From the NCBI RefSeq assembly GCF_047246645.1, contig NZ_JBFOKR010000006.1, positions 124,001 through 188,000 of the forward strand: DNA of 64,000 bases. The letters are read 5' to 3'. Of this stretch, positions 36,282-45,760 are shown piece after piece; within the stretch, counting starts at the first letter, position 1; the number at the start of each line of letters is the position of its first letter. Made by a program: the position numbers and the translations under genes. Under the pieces are notes generated by a model, which did not search any database, had not been told where the DNA came from, and saw nothing but the letters and a program-made list of their open reading frames with translations. The stretch is from Ferdinandcohnia sp047246645 (lineage in GTDB: Bacteria; Bacillota; Bacilli; Bacillales; Bacillaceae_L).

Positions 36282-36995
36282 CTATTCCTGGTCACCAACA
36301 TAATTTACAAACTCTGTCCCAGTAAGTGTAAGATCCTTCGGGATTTTAATATACAGCACTTGAAAATCAGCAGGATGGTCGACCTCATTGTAATCGAATT
36401 CTTCATCTATACCATTACCTTTAAATTGTGAAATCACAAAATCCTTATGAAAAGAGGCAAAGGTTAGTTGGTATTCCTTTGGATTATCCACCCTTAATTC
36501 TTGACCTTGTAACAACACAGATGGACCAGATAGGTCTGCATACGTATCAATTCCTTTATATACAGTGTTACCAACATAATAGGCTAACTCAATCATATCA
36601 TCATTGCTTTCTTTTCGTTCAAAGACAGTAAATATTTGCAAATTATCCAATGAAGTAATATCTAGTTCCTTTTCTTGATATGGAAAACTCCAGGTCTCCT
36701 TTTTCTTTACACCTTCATAATCTTCGATGGTTCCGTCCATGGCTGCATTATAAAATGCGTCATAGCGATCAAGCTCCCACTGGGGTGATTTCCCATTATC
36801 AAGCTGCTCATTCCATACAAAGTGAGTATCAGGTAGGAAGTAATACAGTATAGTGGCTAAGAGTAAGATACCCATATAAATACTAACCACTAAGCGGACC
36901 CCTTTAAAACTAGCATTCCGTTGTATCATATATAAGAAAATAAAGATTACAGCAAAGATAAGTATGGGCAAAATGGACATTACAATTGTTGACAT
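36282..36995 (-). CDS. Membrane protein of unknown function in the GntR-ABC operon
   Basis: A 237-residue protein with two N-terminal membrane helices (about 5-25 and 35-55) and an extracytoplasmic domain of about 180 residues that is rich in acidic residues (DYEGVKKKETWSFPYQEKELD region). No family was recognised. It is the last of four genes on the minus strand; its start shares a base with the stop of the ABC permease gene, so it is translationally coupled and probably works with that transporter, perhaps as an accessory or sensing subunit. This role is inference from position. Confidence 0.7.
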   Translation of the reverse strand: MSTIVMSILPILIFAVIFIFLYMIQRNASFKGVRLVVSIYMGILLLATILYYFLPDTHFVWNEQLDNGKSPQWELDRYDAFYNAAMDGTIEDYEGVKKKETWSFPYQEKELDITSLDNLQIFTVFERKESNDDMIELAYYVGNTVYKGIDTYADLSGPSVLLQGQELRVDNPKEYQLTFASFHKDFVISQFKGNGIDEEFDYNEVDHPADFQVLYIKIPKDLTLTGTEFVNYVGDQE

Positions 36996-37738
36996 TATTT
37001 ACGCACCTCCAACCGGTTTGTTACCATGATTACAACGGCAAGGAGAACTGTTACTGTTACCAATACCTTTACAGAGAAGAGAAGTACTGATAGTTCATGA
37101 AAGAAAAATGTTAGTCCACTAAATGTATCTATTGTTTTTTGTTCAATAATAACCCACCCAATAATGATTGCTGGAATGATAAACCCAAACAGTTTATTAA
37201 TCTGAACAAACATCCCAATAAAGTAGCCAATAGTCGCAAATAACATAATGTACAATGTTCCGATATAAATACCTAAGAGTAGTTCAGATAAGGGAAGGAA
37301 AAAGTGATTTCCGATTATATTTGCTCCATCGAATGTAAAGTACATAATTACACGTAATAGAATTCCAGAAAGCATAGCTGTAACACTGGCAATTAACGAA
37401 TATAAAACTAATAAAGCAATTGTTGACAGATGACTGCTTAGACGATTTGTTACAAATGAAAAGTCCATATATCGATAAGGTTTTGTTGTTAATGTAATGG
37501 CCATTATAAAAGCCCAAAAGATAGAAAAGAAAAATACGAGATTACCTGAGAACGATTTGATAGTTAGTATGAGTGAGTTGCCACCCATACCCATTGAGCC
37601 AACTCCGTTCAGGGAAAAAAGCATCGCTACAATCTGAACGGTTAGTAGACTAGTAAGAGAACCGAGGAATGCTTTAACTTTAAAGGTAAACTGCTTTTTG
37701 GTTTGCTCCAGTAGGCTAACCTCTGTTAAATACATCAT
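36995..37738 (-). CDS. ABC transporter permease
   Basis: A 247-residue membrane protein with six predicted helices, beginning with a cytoplasmic stretch LEQTKKQFTFKVKAFLGSLTSL and a re-entrant hydrophobic segment SLILTIKSFSGNLVFFFSIFW. It resembles ABC-2 type permeases in length and topology. It overlaps the ATPase gene by 23 bases and the next gene by one base. Partner of the ATPase encoded just upstream. The exported substrate is unknown; in comparable GntR-linked (Ytr-type) systems, cell-envelope antibiotics induce the operon. Confidence 0.8.
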   Translation of the reverse strand: MMYLTEVSLLEQTKKQFTFKVKAFLGSLTSLLTVQIVAMLFSLNGVGSMGMGGNSLILTIKSFSGNLVFFFSIFWAFIMAITLTTKPYRYMDFSFVTNRLSSHLSTIALLVLYSLIASVTAMLSGILLRVIMYFTFDGANIIGNHFFLPLSELLLGIYIGTLYIMLFATIGYFIGMFVQINKLFGFIIPAIIIGWVIIEQKTIDTFSGLTFFFHELSVLLFSVKVLVTVTVLLAVVIMVTNRLEVRK

Positions 37739-38621
37739 TAATTCCTCCTTTATTTTTCGCCGTTAAATATACACATAAATCATCAGTAGTGACGGGCAGC
37801 AGGTCTATTCCAAGCTTTTTTGCTTTCTCTTTAGTAAGGTCTGGAGTTGTATTTTTAACTACAGTGTAAATGCTATCGCTTCCGAAGGATTCTTCATGAA
37901 TAATTTCCATGTTACTTGTAAACTCATCAATTATGTTCTTTTTACCGCTTAATCCAATTGCATATTCTTTTAAGTCAGTCACAGGTAGATGAAGCGCTAA
38001 TTTACCTTTGCGAATAAGTAAAACATTTTCAAGCAGACTATCGATCTCGTTAAGTAGATGACTGGAAATTAGGATTGTTCGAGGACGTTCAATATAGTCT
38101 TTGAGTAATGCTTTATAGAAATCCTTTCGAACAGATGCATCCATACCAGTAGTTGGCTCATCAAAAATGGTTAAAGGACATCGAGAGGAGAGTCCGATAA
38201 TCATATTAAACGTACTTTTCATGCCTTTTGATAAGTGTTGATGATACTGTTTCGGATTAAAATCAAAGTATTGAAACAAACCATTGGCAATTTCATGGTC
38301 CCAATTTGGATAAAAGCTCCTCGCAGATTCTAATATCTCAACTAAAGTAAGACCTGGTGGAAAAACCATATTGTCATCAATAAATATCAGGTTTGAGGAT
38401 ACTTTTAAATTATTAAAAGGATTTTCAGAAAATACACGAACATCACCTTCTGTTGGGAGGTGAAAACCAGCAAGGATTTTCAAAAGTGTTGTCTTACCTG
38501 CTCCATTTCTTCCGATTACGCCAGTAATTGTATTGGGTTCAATTGTAAAAGAGAGGTGGTTTAGTGCATGAACACCTCTATACTGTTTTGTAACGTTTTG
38601 ACACTCAATTACGTTCATCAT
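37716..38621 (-). CDS. ABC transporter ATP-binding protein, YtrB-like
   Basis: A 301-residue ATPase. Walker A GRNGAGKTTLLK at about 38-49, signature LSKGMKSTFNMIIG (a variant of LSGGQ) at about 132, Walker B LTIFDEPTTGMD at about 155, and the switch histidine in ILISSHLLNEID. The degenerate LSKGM signature is typical of YtrB/YhcH-type exporters. A C-terminal extension of about 90 residues follows the nucleotide-binding domain. It overlaps the GntR regulator gene by 17 bases and the permease gene by 23 bases, so all are one operon. Confidence 0.9.
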   Translation of the reverse strand: MMNVIECQNVTKQYRGVHALNHLSFTIEPNTITGVIGRNGAGKTTLLKILAGFHLPTEGDVRVFSENPFNNLKVSSNLIFIDDNMVFPPGLTLVEILESARSFYPNWDHEIANGLFQYFDFNPKQYHQHLSKGMKSTFNMIIGLSSRCPLTIFDEPTTGMDASVRKDFYKALLKDYIERPRTILISSHLLNEIDSLLENVLLIRKGKLALHLPVTDLKEYAIGLSGKKNIIDEFTSNMEIIHEESFGSDSIYTVVKNTTPDLTKEKAKKLGIDLLPVTTDDLCVYLTAKNKGGINDVFNRG

Positions 38622-39000
38622 GAGTCCCCCTTTGCTTTTTCTTTTCGTCTTTTATCATCGATAGCAACTCTTCCTCACTTACTCCAAGCCGTTCAGACTC
38701 AGCAACCAGTTCTTGAACAAGGTTTTTCATAATTTGGTCCTTCCTTTTCTCAAGAATAAATTGTTGAGCATTCGGAGTAACAAACATCCCCAAGCCCCTT
38801 TTTTTATACAAGATATTTTCATCTGCTAGTAAATTTAGCCCCTTTGCAGCAGTAGCTGGGTTGATATTAAACATCTCTGCAAGCTGGTACTGAGAAAATA
38901 CCTTGTGACCCTCCAATAATGAACCACTTAAAATCTCAGTTTCTAACCATTCAGCAAGCTGGACATATATAGGTTTCATGCTGTCTTGATTAAAAATCAT
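38605..39000 (-). CDS. GntR-family transcriptional regulator, YtrA-like
   Basis: A 131-residue repressor of the short YtrA subfamily: a winged helix at residues 10-78 (PIYVQLAEWLETEILSG and MFNINPATAAKGLNLL) and a short dimerisation tail instead of a ligand domain. First gene of the four-gene ABC operon, which it very likely regulates. GAGGAGGTG precedes the ATG. YtrA-type regulators respond to cell-envelope stress in Bacillus; the signal here is unknown. Confidence 0.9.
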   Translation of the reverse strand: MIFNQDSMKPIYVQLAEWLETEILSGSLLEGHKVFSQYQLAEMFNINPATAAKGLNLLADENILYKKRGLGMFVTPNAQQFILEKRKDQIMKNLVQELVAESERLGVSEEELLSMIKDEKKKQRGTHDERN

Positions 39001-39333
39001 TGAAACACCTCCTCAGGTGGTTACGTACAATAGTGCATTAGTGATATAATGTAGTATATTACGTATTGTTAAAAAAATCCATACATTTGGAGAATTTTAT
39101 TAAAAATAGGGTTTATGTCCGTTTAATAAACCGTTATAAATGATAAATACGAAAAAATACGTCTCAGGTCTTAGAATCTTGTAAATTCTAGGTCCCTAGT
39201 AAGCATACATATCTTATTGTATAGTTAGTTATAGGATTTTCCTTAATCTTCCTAAACACAAAGTACTATAATAGTGAAACTTTGTTTCTTTTTCAATCGT
39301 ATAAATAAATAAGATAGTATGACAGGAGTCGAT
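39001..39333. other. Divergent control region between GntR operon and xpaC/telA pair
   Basis: Contains the minus-strand promoter (39044-39072), an imperfect hairpin TAGAAT/ATTCTA at 39172-39189, and a TATAAT at 39267-39272 that may be the -10 box for the plus-strand pair but lacks a good -35. No gene is visible. Confidence 0.45.
39044..39072 (-). promoter_or_regulatory. Promoter of the GntR-ABC operon
   Basis: On the minus strand TTAACA (39067-39072), a 17-base spacer and TTATAT (39044-39049). The AT-rich dyad-like sequence across it (TAATATACTACATTATA) is a candidate GntR operator. Confidence 0.5.
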
Positions 39334-39987
39334 ATGATGAATCCGTTTCTTGCTTTTATTATTAAATCTTTTATAGCCATTCCAGTTTCATTTACTATTG
39401 GATTGGTTAGTTTATTTACATTTGATCAAACGTTACTACTTTCTTCTGGGTATGCCATCTTGGGTGGAGGAGTAACCTATTGGTTTAGTTCAGCTTACAT
39501 GAAACACATATTTTTAAAGAAACATCGTTTGACTAGGAAGGAATACGCGTATATAAAGAAGAATCTACAAGAAGCAGAGAAAAAAATTACACGCCTAAAT
39601 AAAGCGTTACTTACCATCAGGCATATCCCTTCTATTAAACAACGAGTGGATTTACACAGAGTAACAAAGAAAATTTATAAGCTATCAAAAAGCGAGCCTA
39701 GACGCTTTTACCTTGCTGAACGTTTTTACTTCTCACATTTAGATTCGGCTGTTGAATTATCAGAGAAATATGCCTTACTATCATCACAGCCCAAAAGAAG
39801 TAGCGAGCTAGAACATTCATTACATGAAACACGACGAGTTCTAGAAGAATTAACTGAAACAATAGAAAAGGATTTATATAGAATGTTATCGAATGATATA
39901 GATGAACTACACTTCGAAATCGACGTTGCAAAGAATGCAACTAAAAATGTAAATAACTCTCAATTTCTTGACCAAAACAGGAGGTAA
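39334..39987 (+). CDS. xpaC: XpaC-family protein
   Basis: A 217-residue protein of the XpaC family, named for a Bacillus subtilis protein affecting hydrolysis of 5-bromo-4-chloroindolyl phosphate; the molecular role is unknown. Two membrane helices occupy about residues 3-50 (FLAFIIKSFIAIPVSF and LLLSSGYAILGGGVTYW), followed by a basic, helical cytoplasmic part with coiled-coil character. The ATG at 39334 is preferred because AGGAG lies 5 bases upstream; an in-frame ATG at 39319 precedes that site. It is 5 bases before telA, the usual pairing in Bacillus. Confidence 0.85.
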   Translation: MMNPFLAFIIKSFIAIPVSFTIGLVSLFTFDQTLLLSSGYAILGGGVTYWFSSAYMKHIFLKKHRLTRKEYAYIKKNLQEAEKKITRLNKALLTIRHIPSIKQRVDLHRVTKKIYKLSKSEPRRFYLAERFYFSHLDSAVELSEKYALLSSQPKRSSELEHSLHETRRVLEELTETIEKDLYRMLSNDIDELHFEIDVAKNATKNVNNSQFLDQNRR

Positions 39988-39992
39988 TAAGT

Positions 39993-41171
39993 ATGAGTGA
40001 ATCCCCTAAGTATAAAGAGCCGACAAATCTAATGGATGACCTACTTGCAAATCCATTTAATGATCAAAAAGAAGAAGAGGAGAACCCTGTTGTAATTTCT
40101 TCTCCTACAGAGGAGAAGCCAATTCGACTGATTGATGTTCTTCCAGAAGAAAATAAAGCAAAGGCCCTTCAGTTGGCTGAGCAAATTGATCCTACTAATC
40201 ATCAGGCCATGATATCGTATGGTACACCTGCTCAGAACAAGTTATTGTCATTTTCTAATACGATGCTTGAACATGTGCAAAAGAATGATGTAGGTGAAGT
40301 TGGACAAATTATTTCAGATTTAATGAAACGCCTAGACGATATGAAACCTGAAGAATTAAGCGTAGAAAAGCGTAATGTCCTTTCAAGAATGTTTGGGAAA
40401 ATTTCAAATTCTGTACAAGAGGTACTTTCAAAGTATCAAAAAACTGGAGCACAAATAGATCGAATCAGTGTAAAACTAGATAGAAGTAAGAATGTGCTTC
40501 TTTCAGATATTGCAATCCTTGAAAAGCTATATGAGAATAACAAAGACTACTTTGATGCTCTGAATGTCTACATTGCTGCAGGTGAATTAAAACTTGAGGA
40601 ATTAAATCGAAAAACCATCCCTGAACTGAAAAAGCAAGCAGAGATAACGCAAAACCAAATGAAGGTGCAAGAAGTAAATGATATGGTTCAGTTTGCTGAC
40701 CGCTTAGAAAAACGTGTTCACGACTTAAAGCTAAGCAGGGAAATTACCATTCAAAGTGCACCGCAAATTCGACTGATTCAAAATACAAACCAAGCACTTG
40801 TTGAAAAAATTCAGTCTTCCATTATGACAGCTATTCCGCTTTGGAAAAACCAAGTGGCAATTGCACTAACTCTTATTCGTCAACGCAACGCAGTAGAGGC
40901 GCAGAAACAAGTAGCAAAAACAACAAATGAACTATTATTGAAAAATGCTGAAATGTTAAAGAGCAACACAATTGAAACTGCAAAAGAAAACGAACGTGGC
41001 TTAGTTGATATTGAAACATTGAAGAAAACAAAAGAAAATCTAATCTCAACTCTTGAAGAAACACTTCGGATTCAAGAAGAAGGACGAAACAAGCGTCGTC
41101 AAGCTGAACTGGAACTCGCTACAATGGAAACTGAATTAAGACAAAAGCTTCTGGAAATTAAAACAGAGTAG
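39993..41171 (+). CDS. TelA-like toxic anion resistance protein
   Basis: A 392-residue, soluble, largely helical protein of the TelA/YceH family, associated with tellurite and cell-envelope toxin resistance in other bacteria, mechanism unknown. Motifs include LSFSNTMLEHVQKNDVGEVG and LMKRLDDMKPEEL in the first third, VLLSDIAILEKLYENNKDY and the long coiled coil to the C-terminus. AGGAGG precedes the ATG. Co-transcribed with xpaC, as in Bacillus subtilis. Confidence 0.88.
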   Translation: MSESPKYKEPTNLMDDLLANPFNDQKEEEENPVVISSPTEEKPIRLIDVLPEENKAKALQLAEQIDPTNHQAMISYGTPAQNKLLSFSNTMLEHVQKNDVGEVGQIISDLMKRLDDMKPEELSVEKRNVLSRMFGKISNSVQEVLSKYQKTGAQIDRISVKLDRSKNVLLSDIAILEKLYENNKDYFDALNVYIAAGELKLEELNRKTIPELKKQAEITQNQMKVQEVNDMVQFADRLEKRVHDLKLSREITIQSAPQIRLIQNTNQALVEKIQSSIMTAIPLWKNQVAIALTLIRQRNAVEAQKQVAKTTNELLLKNAEMLKSNTIETAKENERGLVDIETLKKTKENLISTLEETLRIQEEGRNKRRQAELELATMETELRQKLLEIKTE

Positions 41172-41190
41172 ATTAAATATAGGTAGAGAA

Positions 41191-41220
41191 GAGTAACCCA
41201 TGTTGGGTTACTCTTTTTTT
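41191..41220 (+). terminator. Terminator after the telA-like gene
   Basis: GAGTAACCCA and TGGGTTACTC form a perfect stem with a tiny loop, followed by TTTTTTT. Confidence 0.92.
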
Positions 41221-41249
41221 CTGTAAGGGCAACATAGTGTAATTCATAA

Positions 41250-41420
41250 TTACCGAGACTGAGGAAAGTAGTTGAGTACGGTAACCTAGAACCGTTCATG
41301 AGTTACCAAGATTGAAGCGCAGCAGATTTCCGTCTCTATGAGCCTTATATGTTGACCTTGATTGAAATACTTGAAAAGTAGGGAAACTATGGCCACAAAT
41401 AGTTACCGCGATAAGAGAAC
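41250..41420. repeat. Degenerate repeats with about 50-bp period
   Basis: ACCGAGACTGAGG, ACCAAGATTGAAG, ACCTTGATTGAAA and ACCGCGATAAGAG begin at 41252, 41305, 41355 and 41405. Three of them are preceded by GTT or TTG/AT-rich bases, and GGTAAC (41280) gives inverted pairing with GTTACC. No coding potential is evident. Function unknown; may be a fragment of an interspersed repeat. Confidence 0.45.
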
Positions 41421-41539
41421 TTCTATAGAACATTCCTCTAAATTGTGTACATAGTGTGACAACGGATTGCACCACCATTTATCCCTCAAATTACCCACCC
41501 TTTTATTAAAATAAATGTCACAATGTATTCTCAGAATTC

Positions 41540-41570
41540 TCACAATTTAAAAATTCTATATTGCTATACT
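41540..41570 (+). promoter_or_regulatory. Probable cyd promoter region
   Basis: TATACT at 41565-41570 is a likely -10 box. Two TCACAAT elements (41518 and 41540) lie upstream, 22 bases apart; TTGTGA/TCACAA is the half-site of the redox repressor Rex, which controls cyd genes in Bacillus. They are direct rather than inverted, so Rex binding is uncertain. Confidence 0.4.
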
Positions 41571-41602
41571 GAAGCTAGAATACGAGTAAAGGAGTAAGGG
41601 TC

Positions 41603-43003
41603 ATGGAAGAAATCATTCTTGCTAGAATTCAGTTTGCTTCTACAACGTTGTTCCACTTTATTTTTGTACCTTTATCAATCGGACTGGCTTTCATTATTGC
41701 TATTATGCAAACACTTTATGTGGTGAAGAAGAAAGAAATGTACAGAACGATGACAAAGTTTTGGGGTAAATTCTTTTTAATTAACTTTGCGGTTGGTGTC
41801 GTAACCGGGATTATTCAAGAATTCCAATTCGGTATGAACTGGTCCAGTTATTCTCGTTTTGTGGGGGATGTATTTGGTGCACCACTGGCAATTGAGGCAT
41901 TACTTGCTTTTTTCATCGAATCTACTTTCATCGGGTTGTGGATTTTTGGATGGGATAAGCTGCCTAAAAAGCTTCACTTAGCGTGTATTTGGCTTGTTTC
42001 GATTGGAACAACTCTATCCGCCTTTTGGATTTTAACGGCAAACTCATTTATGCAGAATCCACTCGGGTTTACCATTCAGAATGGACGGGCTGAGATGAAT
42101 GACTTTGTAGCGGTGATTACGAATCCAAAAGTATGGGTTGCTTTTCCGCACACAATCTTTGGTGCATTTACTACGGGAGCGTTCTTTATCTTGGGTATTA
42201 GCGCATGGTATTTACTGAAGAAACAAGATACTGCAATTTTTAAATCATCAATGACCATTGCACTAATCTTAGGTTTAATTTCAAGTGTTGGAATAGCATT
42301 TTCAGGACATTCCCAGGCGAATTATTTAATAGAAGCACAGCCGATGAAAATGGCAGCTGCAGAAGGGTTATGGGAAGACAGTGCAGATCCAGCACCATGG
42401 ACTGTGGTCGCAAACATAAATACAGATGAAAAAGAAACAACCATGGAGATAACAATTCCATATTTACTAAGCTTCCTTTCATATGGGGAATTTGAGGGAG
42501 GTATTGAGGGAATGAACACACTCCAAGAAAAATATGTAAATGAGTTTGGAGAGGGAAATTATATCCCTCCAGTAAAAACAACGTTTTGGAGCTTCCGTAT
42601 TATGGTTGCAGCAGGTGGAGGTCTCATATTATTAAGCTTTATCGGATTGTTATTGTTATGGAGAGGCAAGCTTGAGAAAAGTAATATCTATCTAAAATGG
42701 TTGATTGCAGGGATTGCACTACCTTACATAGGAAACTCATTTGGTTGGATTATGTCTGAGTTTGGAAGGCAGCCCTGGGTTGTGTATGGATTAATGACAA
42801 CAGCGGATGGAGTTTCTCCAAATGTAACATCAGGCCAAATCTTATTTTCATTAATCTCCTTTTCATTAATCTATTCTTTACTTGCAGCAGCAATGGTTTA
42901 CTTGTTCCTTAAGGTAATTAAGCAAGGGCCTCATGAGAAAGGGCAAGAGGATGTTTACACTTCTGATCCATTTGGTAGAGGAGGGGTAAGAAATGCAATT
43001 TAG
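41603..43003 (+). CDS. cydA: Cytochrome bd ubiquinol/menaquinol oxidase subunit I
   Basis: Membrane subunit that binds hemes and oxidises quinol. The 466 residues lack the long Q-loop insertion of E. coli, as in Firmicutes. Heme ligand candidates are H18 in FASTTLFHFIFVPL and H183 in VAFPHTIFGAF; conserved E98 is in LAIEALLAFF. About nine membrane helices. GGAG precedes the ATG. First gene of cydABDC; overlaps cydB by 11 bases. Confidence 0.96.
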   Translation: MEEIILARIQFASTTLFHFIFVPLSIGLAFIIAIMQTLYVVKKKEMYRTMTKFWGKFFLINFAVGVVTGIIQEFQFGMNWSSYSRFVGDVFGAPLAIEALLAFFIESTFIGLWIFGWDKLPKKLHLACIWLVSIGTTLSAFWILTANSFMQNPLGFTIQNGRAEMNDFVAVITNPKVWVAFPHTIFGAFTTGAFFILGISAWYLLKKQDTAIFKSSMTIALILGLISSVGIAFSGHSQANYLIEAQPMKMAAAEGLWEDSADPAPWTVVANINTDEKETTMEITIPYLLSFLSYGEFEGGIEGMNTLQEKYVNEFGEGNYIPPVKTTFWSFRIMVAAGGGLILLSFIGLLLLWRGKLEKSNIYLKWLIAGIALPYIGNSFGWIMSEFGRQPWVVYGLMTTADGVSPNVTSGQILFSLISFSLIYSLLAAAMVYLFLKVIKQGPHEKGQEDVYTSDPFGRGGVRNAI

Positions 43004-44006
43004 TGAGCTTTGGTTCGTTTTAGTAGGCGTTTTATTTGTTGGCTTTGTCTTTTTAGAAGGCTTTGATTTTGGGGTGGGAATGAGTACGAAGCTTCTGGCC
43101 CGTAATGAAATGGAAAAACGAGTTCTAATTAACACGATTGGTCCATTTTGGGATGCGAACGAGGTTTGGTTGCTCACAGCAGGGGGAGCCATGTTTGCTG
43201 CGTTTCCACATTGGTATGCGACCTTGTTTAGCGGCTATTATTTACCGTTTGTAGTACTGTTGCTAGCCTTAATTTCAAGGGGGGTAGCCTTTGAGTTCAG
43301 AGGGAAGGTGCATACAAATGGTTGGCTAAAAACATGGGATTGGTCTATTTTTCTAGGTAGTCTTTTACCTCCATTTTTACTAGGGGTATTGTTTTCAAGT
43401 TTAATTAAGGGATTACCGATTGATCAAAACATGAATATGACTGCAGGATTCTTTGATATCGTAAACATATACACAGTTGTAGGTGGAGTAGCCTTTACAC
43501 TTTTAGCTTACCTCCATGGATTAATGTTCATAACCTTGAAGACTGTGGATCCACTTAGAGAACGGGCGCGGAAGATGGCACAAAAAATATATCTAGTGTG
43601 TGCAGCCGTTATTGTCCTGTTCGTTGTACTTACAGCTATCTATACGAATGCATTTATAGAAAAGGGTTCAATCCTAATTCCTTTATATGCCGTTGCAATT
43701 GTTTTGTATGTAATACTGTTTGGTTTTCTACGTCAAAAGAGAGAAGGATGGAGCTTTGCCACTACAGGAGTTATTTTGCTCCTTGTAACAGCATCGTTTT
43801 TTATTAGTCTATTTCCGAATGTATTGATTAGCTCGACTAATGCAGCGTTCAATATTTCTATTTACAATGCCGCTTCTGGAGATTACTCATTGAAACTAAT
43901 GACAATTGTTGCCGGAACGATGGTGCCTATTGTACTGGCTTATACAATTTGGAGTTATTATATTTTCCGTAAACGAGTAACTGATAAGGAGCATTTAGAA
44001 TATTAA
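42993..44006 (+). CDS. cydB: Cytochrome bd oxidase subunit II
   Basis: A 337-residue subunit with about eight membrane helices. The signature FVLEGFDFGVG type motif appears as GFVFLEGFDFGVGMSTKLLA and is followed by NTIGPFWDANEVWLLTAGGA. AGAGGAGGGG lies before the ATG inside cydA. The last base of its stop is the first base of the next gene's ATG. Confidence 0.96.
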   Translation: MQFSELWFVLVGVLFVGFVFLEGFDFGVGMSTKLLARNEMEKRVLINTIGPFWDANEVWLLTAGGAMFAAFPHWYATLFSGYYLPFVVLLLALISRGVAFEFRGKVHTNGWLKTWDWSIFLGSLLPPFLLGVLFSSLIKGLPIDQNMNMTAGFFDIVNIYTVVGGVAFTLLAYLHGLMFITLKTVDPLRERARKMAQKIYLVCAAVIVLFVVLTAIYTNAFIEKGSILIPLYAVAIVLYVILFGFLRQKREGWSFATTGVILLLVTASFFISLFPNVLISSTNAAFNISIYNAASGDYSLKLMTIVAGTMVPIVLAYTIWSYYIFRKRVTDKEHLEY

Positions 44007-45760
44007 TGGATAAGTATCTTTTTCAAACTAGAGGCATTAGGCGAATCGTAGCTATCGTTGCATTTCTAACAATTGGACAAGGTGTAGCTATCATAGCTCA
44101 AGCTATTTTCTTGGCTCAAGCAATTACAGACCTATATAAAGGGACAGCTTTTTCGGCTGTCCTTCCTGTATTTCTTCTCTTCCTGGGGATGCTTTGTCTT
44201 CGATATATACTTGATTGGATAAAGGGAAGGATAACGTATCATTTTGCTAGCCAAATATCTGACTCTACACAAGCAGAAATGATTCAAAAGCTATTTAAAC
44301 TTGGACCAAGAGCCATAGGGAATAATGGATCTGGTAATCTGATCACTCTCTGTTTGGAGGGAATAACTAACTACCGAACATATTTGGAGTTATTTATACC
44401 AAGATTTTTATCTATGCTTTTTATTCCTATCATTCTATTAATATACCTCTTTACAGTCGATATACTTTCAGGAACGGTATTGGTAGTAACTATGCCAATT
44501 ATGATTGTTTTTTTAATTCTTTTAGGTCTAGTTGCAAAAAAACAAATCCAAACCCAGTGGGGAACATACCAATTATTATCAAGACATTTTGTAGACTCGT
44601 TACGGGGGCTGGTTACATTAAAATACTTAGGAATTAGTAAATCACACCAGAAAGCGATTGAAAGTGTAAGCGATTCATATAGAAAGGCAACAAACCGTAC
44701 ACTTAGAGTCGCTTTTTTATCTACTTTTTCATTAGACTTTTTTTCAAGTCTTGCTGTTGCTGTAGTGGCTGTAGAACTTGGTTTGCGGCTTATAAACGGT
44801 CATGTCGGCTTACAGTCGGCACTTGTAATTCTAATTCTTGCACCAGAGTACTTCCTACCAATACGTAGCTTTGGAAACGATTATCACGCAACTATGGATG
44901 GTAAAGAAGCGGGAAGGTTAATTAAGAATTTCCTAGATGAAAAAGAAGAAGTTGAAGTAGAAAAAGGTATTTTCAATCTTACATGGTGTGAAGATAGTAC
45001 ACTATCAGTACAAAATCTATCAAAATACTCAGGTGAGCAGGCTATCATACAAAATATTCATTTTTCAGTGGATGGCTTTAAAAAAGTTGGAATTATCGGG
45101 TTATCTGGTGCTGGAAAATCAACTTTAATCGATATACTTTCAGGAATGTCGTTACCAACAGAAGGTTCCATTTTTGTTAATGGGACAGCAGTAGAACATC
45201 TAGCTATAAAAAGCTGGCTTAACCAGGTAGTGTATATCCCTCAACATCCCTATATTTTTTCTGGGACTCTATCCGAAAATATATGCTGGTACAAACCCGA
45301 TGCTTCAAATGAGGAAATTCAACTTGCCATTGAAAAAGCGGGCTTAACTGAGATAGTTGACCAGCTGCCAAATGGGCTACATGAAAAAATTGGGGAAGGT
45401 GGTCGGAGTTTGAGTGGAGGCGAAGAGCAGCGGATTGCTCTTGCTCGCTCTTTCTTGAAAAATAGTACGATCCTATTGTTTGACGAACCAACAGCACATT
45501 TAGATATAGAAACTGAGTTTGACATAAAAAACATGATTCTACCTTTTTTAGAAGATAAGTTAGTATTTTTCGCGACACATCGAATGCATTGGATGAGAGC
45601 TATGGATATCATAATCGTCTTGGATAAGGGCAGGCTTGTTGAAATGGGAACACATGAAGAACTCGCTGCTTTAAAAGGTGCATATTATCGCCTTCTGAAT
45701 GCACAGTTAAGAGGAGGTCAACATGAAGCTGTTTCAGAAATATATAGCTCCATATATTAA
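44006..45760 (+). CDS. cydD: Thiol reductant ABC exporter, CydD-type subunit
   Basis: A 584-residue half-transporter: six membrane helices (about 15-320) and an ATPase domain with Walker A GLSGAGKST, signature LSGGEEQRIALARS and Walker B ILLFDEPTAHLD. CydDC exports cysteine/glutathione in E. coli and is needed for cytochrome bd assembly; the Gram-positive substrate is less clear. ATG overlaps the cydB stop (TTAATGG). Bacillus subtilis literature calls the first of the pair CydC, so the names may be swapped. Confidence 0.93.
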   Translation: MDKYLFQTRGIRRIVAIVAFLTIGQGVAIIAQAIFLAQAITDLYKGTAFSAVLPVFLLFLGMLCLRYILDWIKGRITYHFASQISDSTQAEMIQKLFKLGPRAIGNNGSGNLITLCLEGITNYRTYLELFIPRFLSMLFIPIILLIYLFTVDILSGTVLVVTMPIMIVFLILLGLVAKKQIQTQWGTYQLLSRHFVDSLRGLVTLKYLGISKSHQKAIESVSDSYRKATNRTLRVAFLSTFSLDFFSSLAVAVVAVELGLRLINGHVGLQSALVILILAPEYFLPIRSFGNDYHATMDGKEAGRLIKNFLDEKEEVEVEKGIFNLTWCEDSTLSVQNLSKYSGEQAIIQNIHFSVDGFKKVGIIGLSGAGKSTLIDILSGMSLPTEGSIFVNGTAVEHLAIKSWLNQVVYIPQHPYIFSGTLSENICWYKPDASNEEIQLAIEKAGLTEIVDQLPNGLHEKIGEGGRSLSGGEEQRIALARSFLKNSTILLFDEPTAHLDIETEFDIKNMILPFLEDKLVFFATHRMHWMRAMDIIIVLDKGRLVEMGTHEELAALKGAYYRLLNAQLRGGQHEAVSEIYSSIY

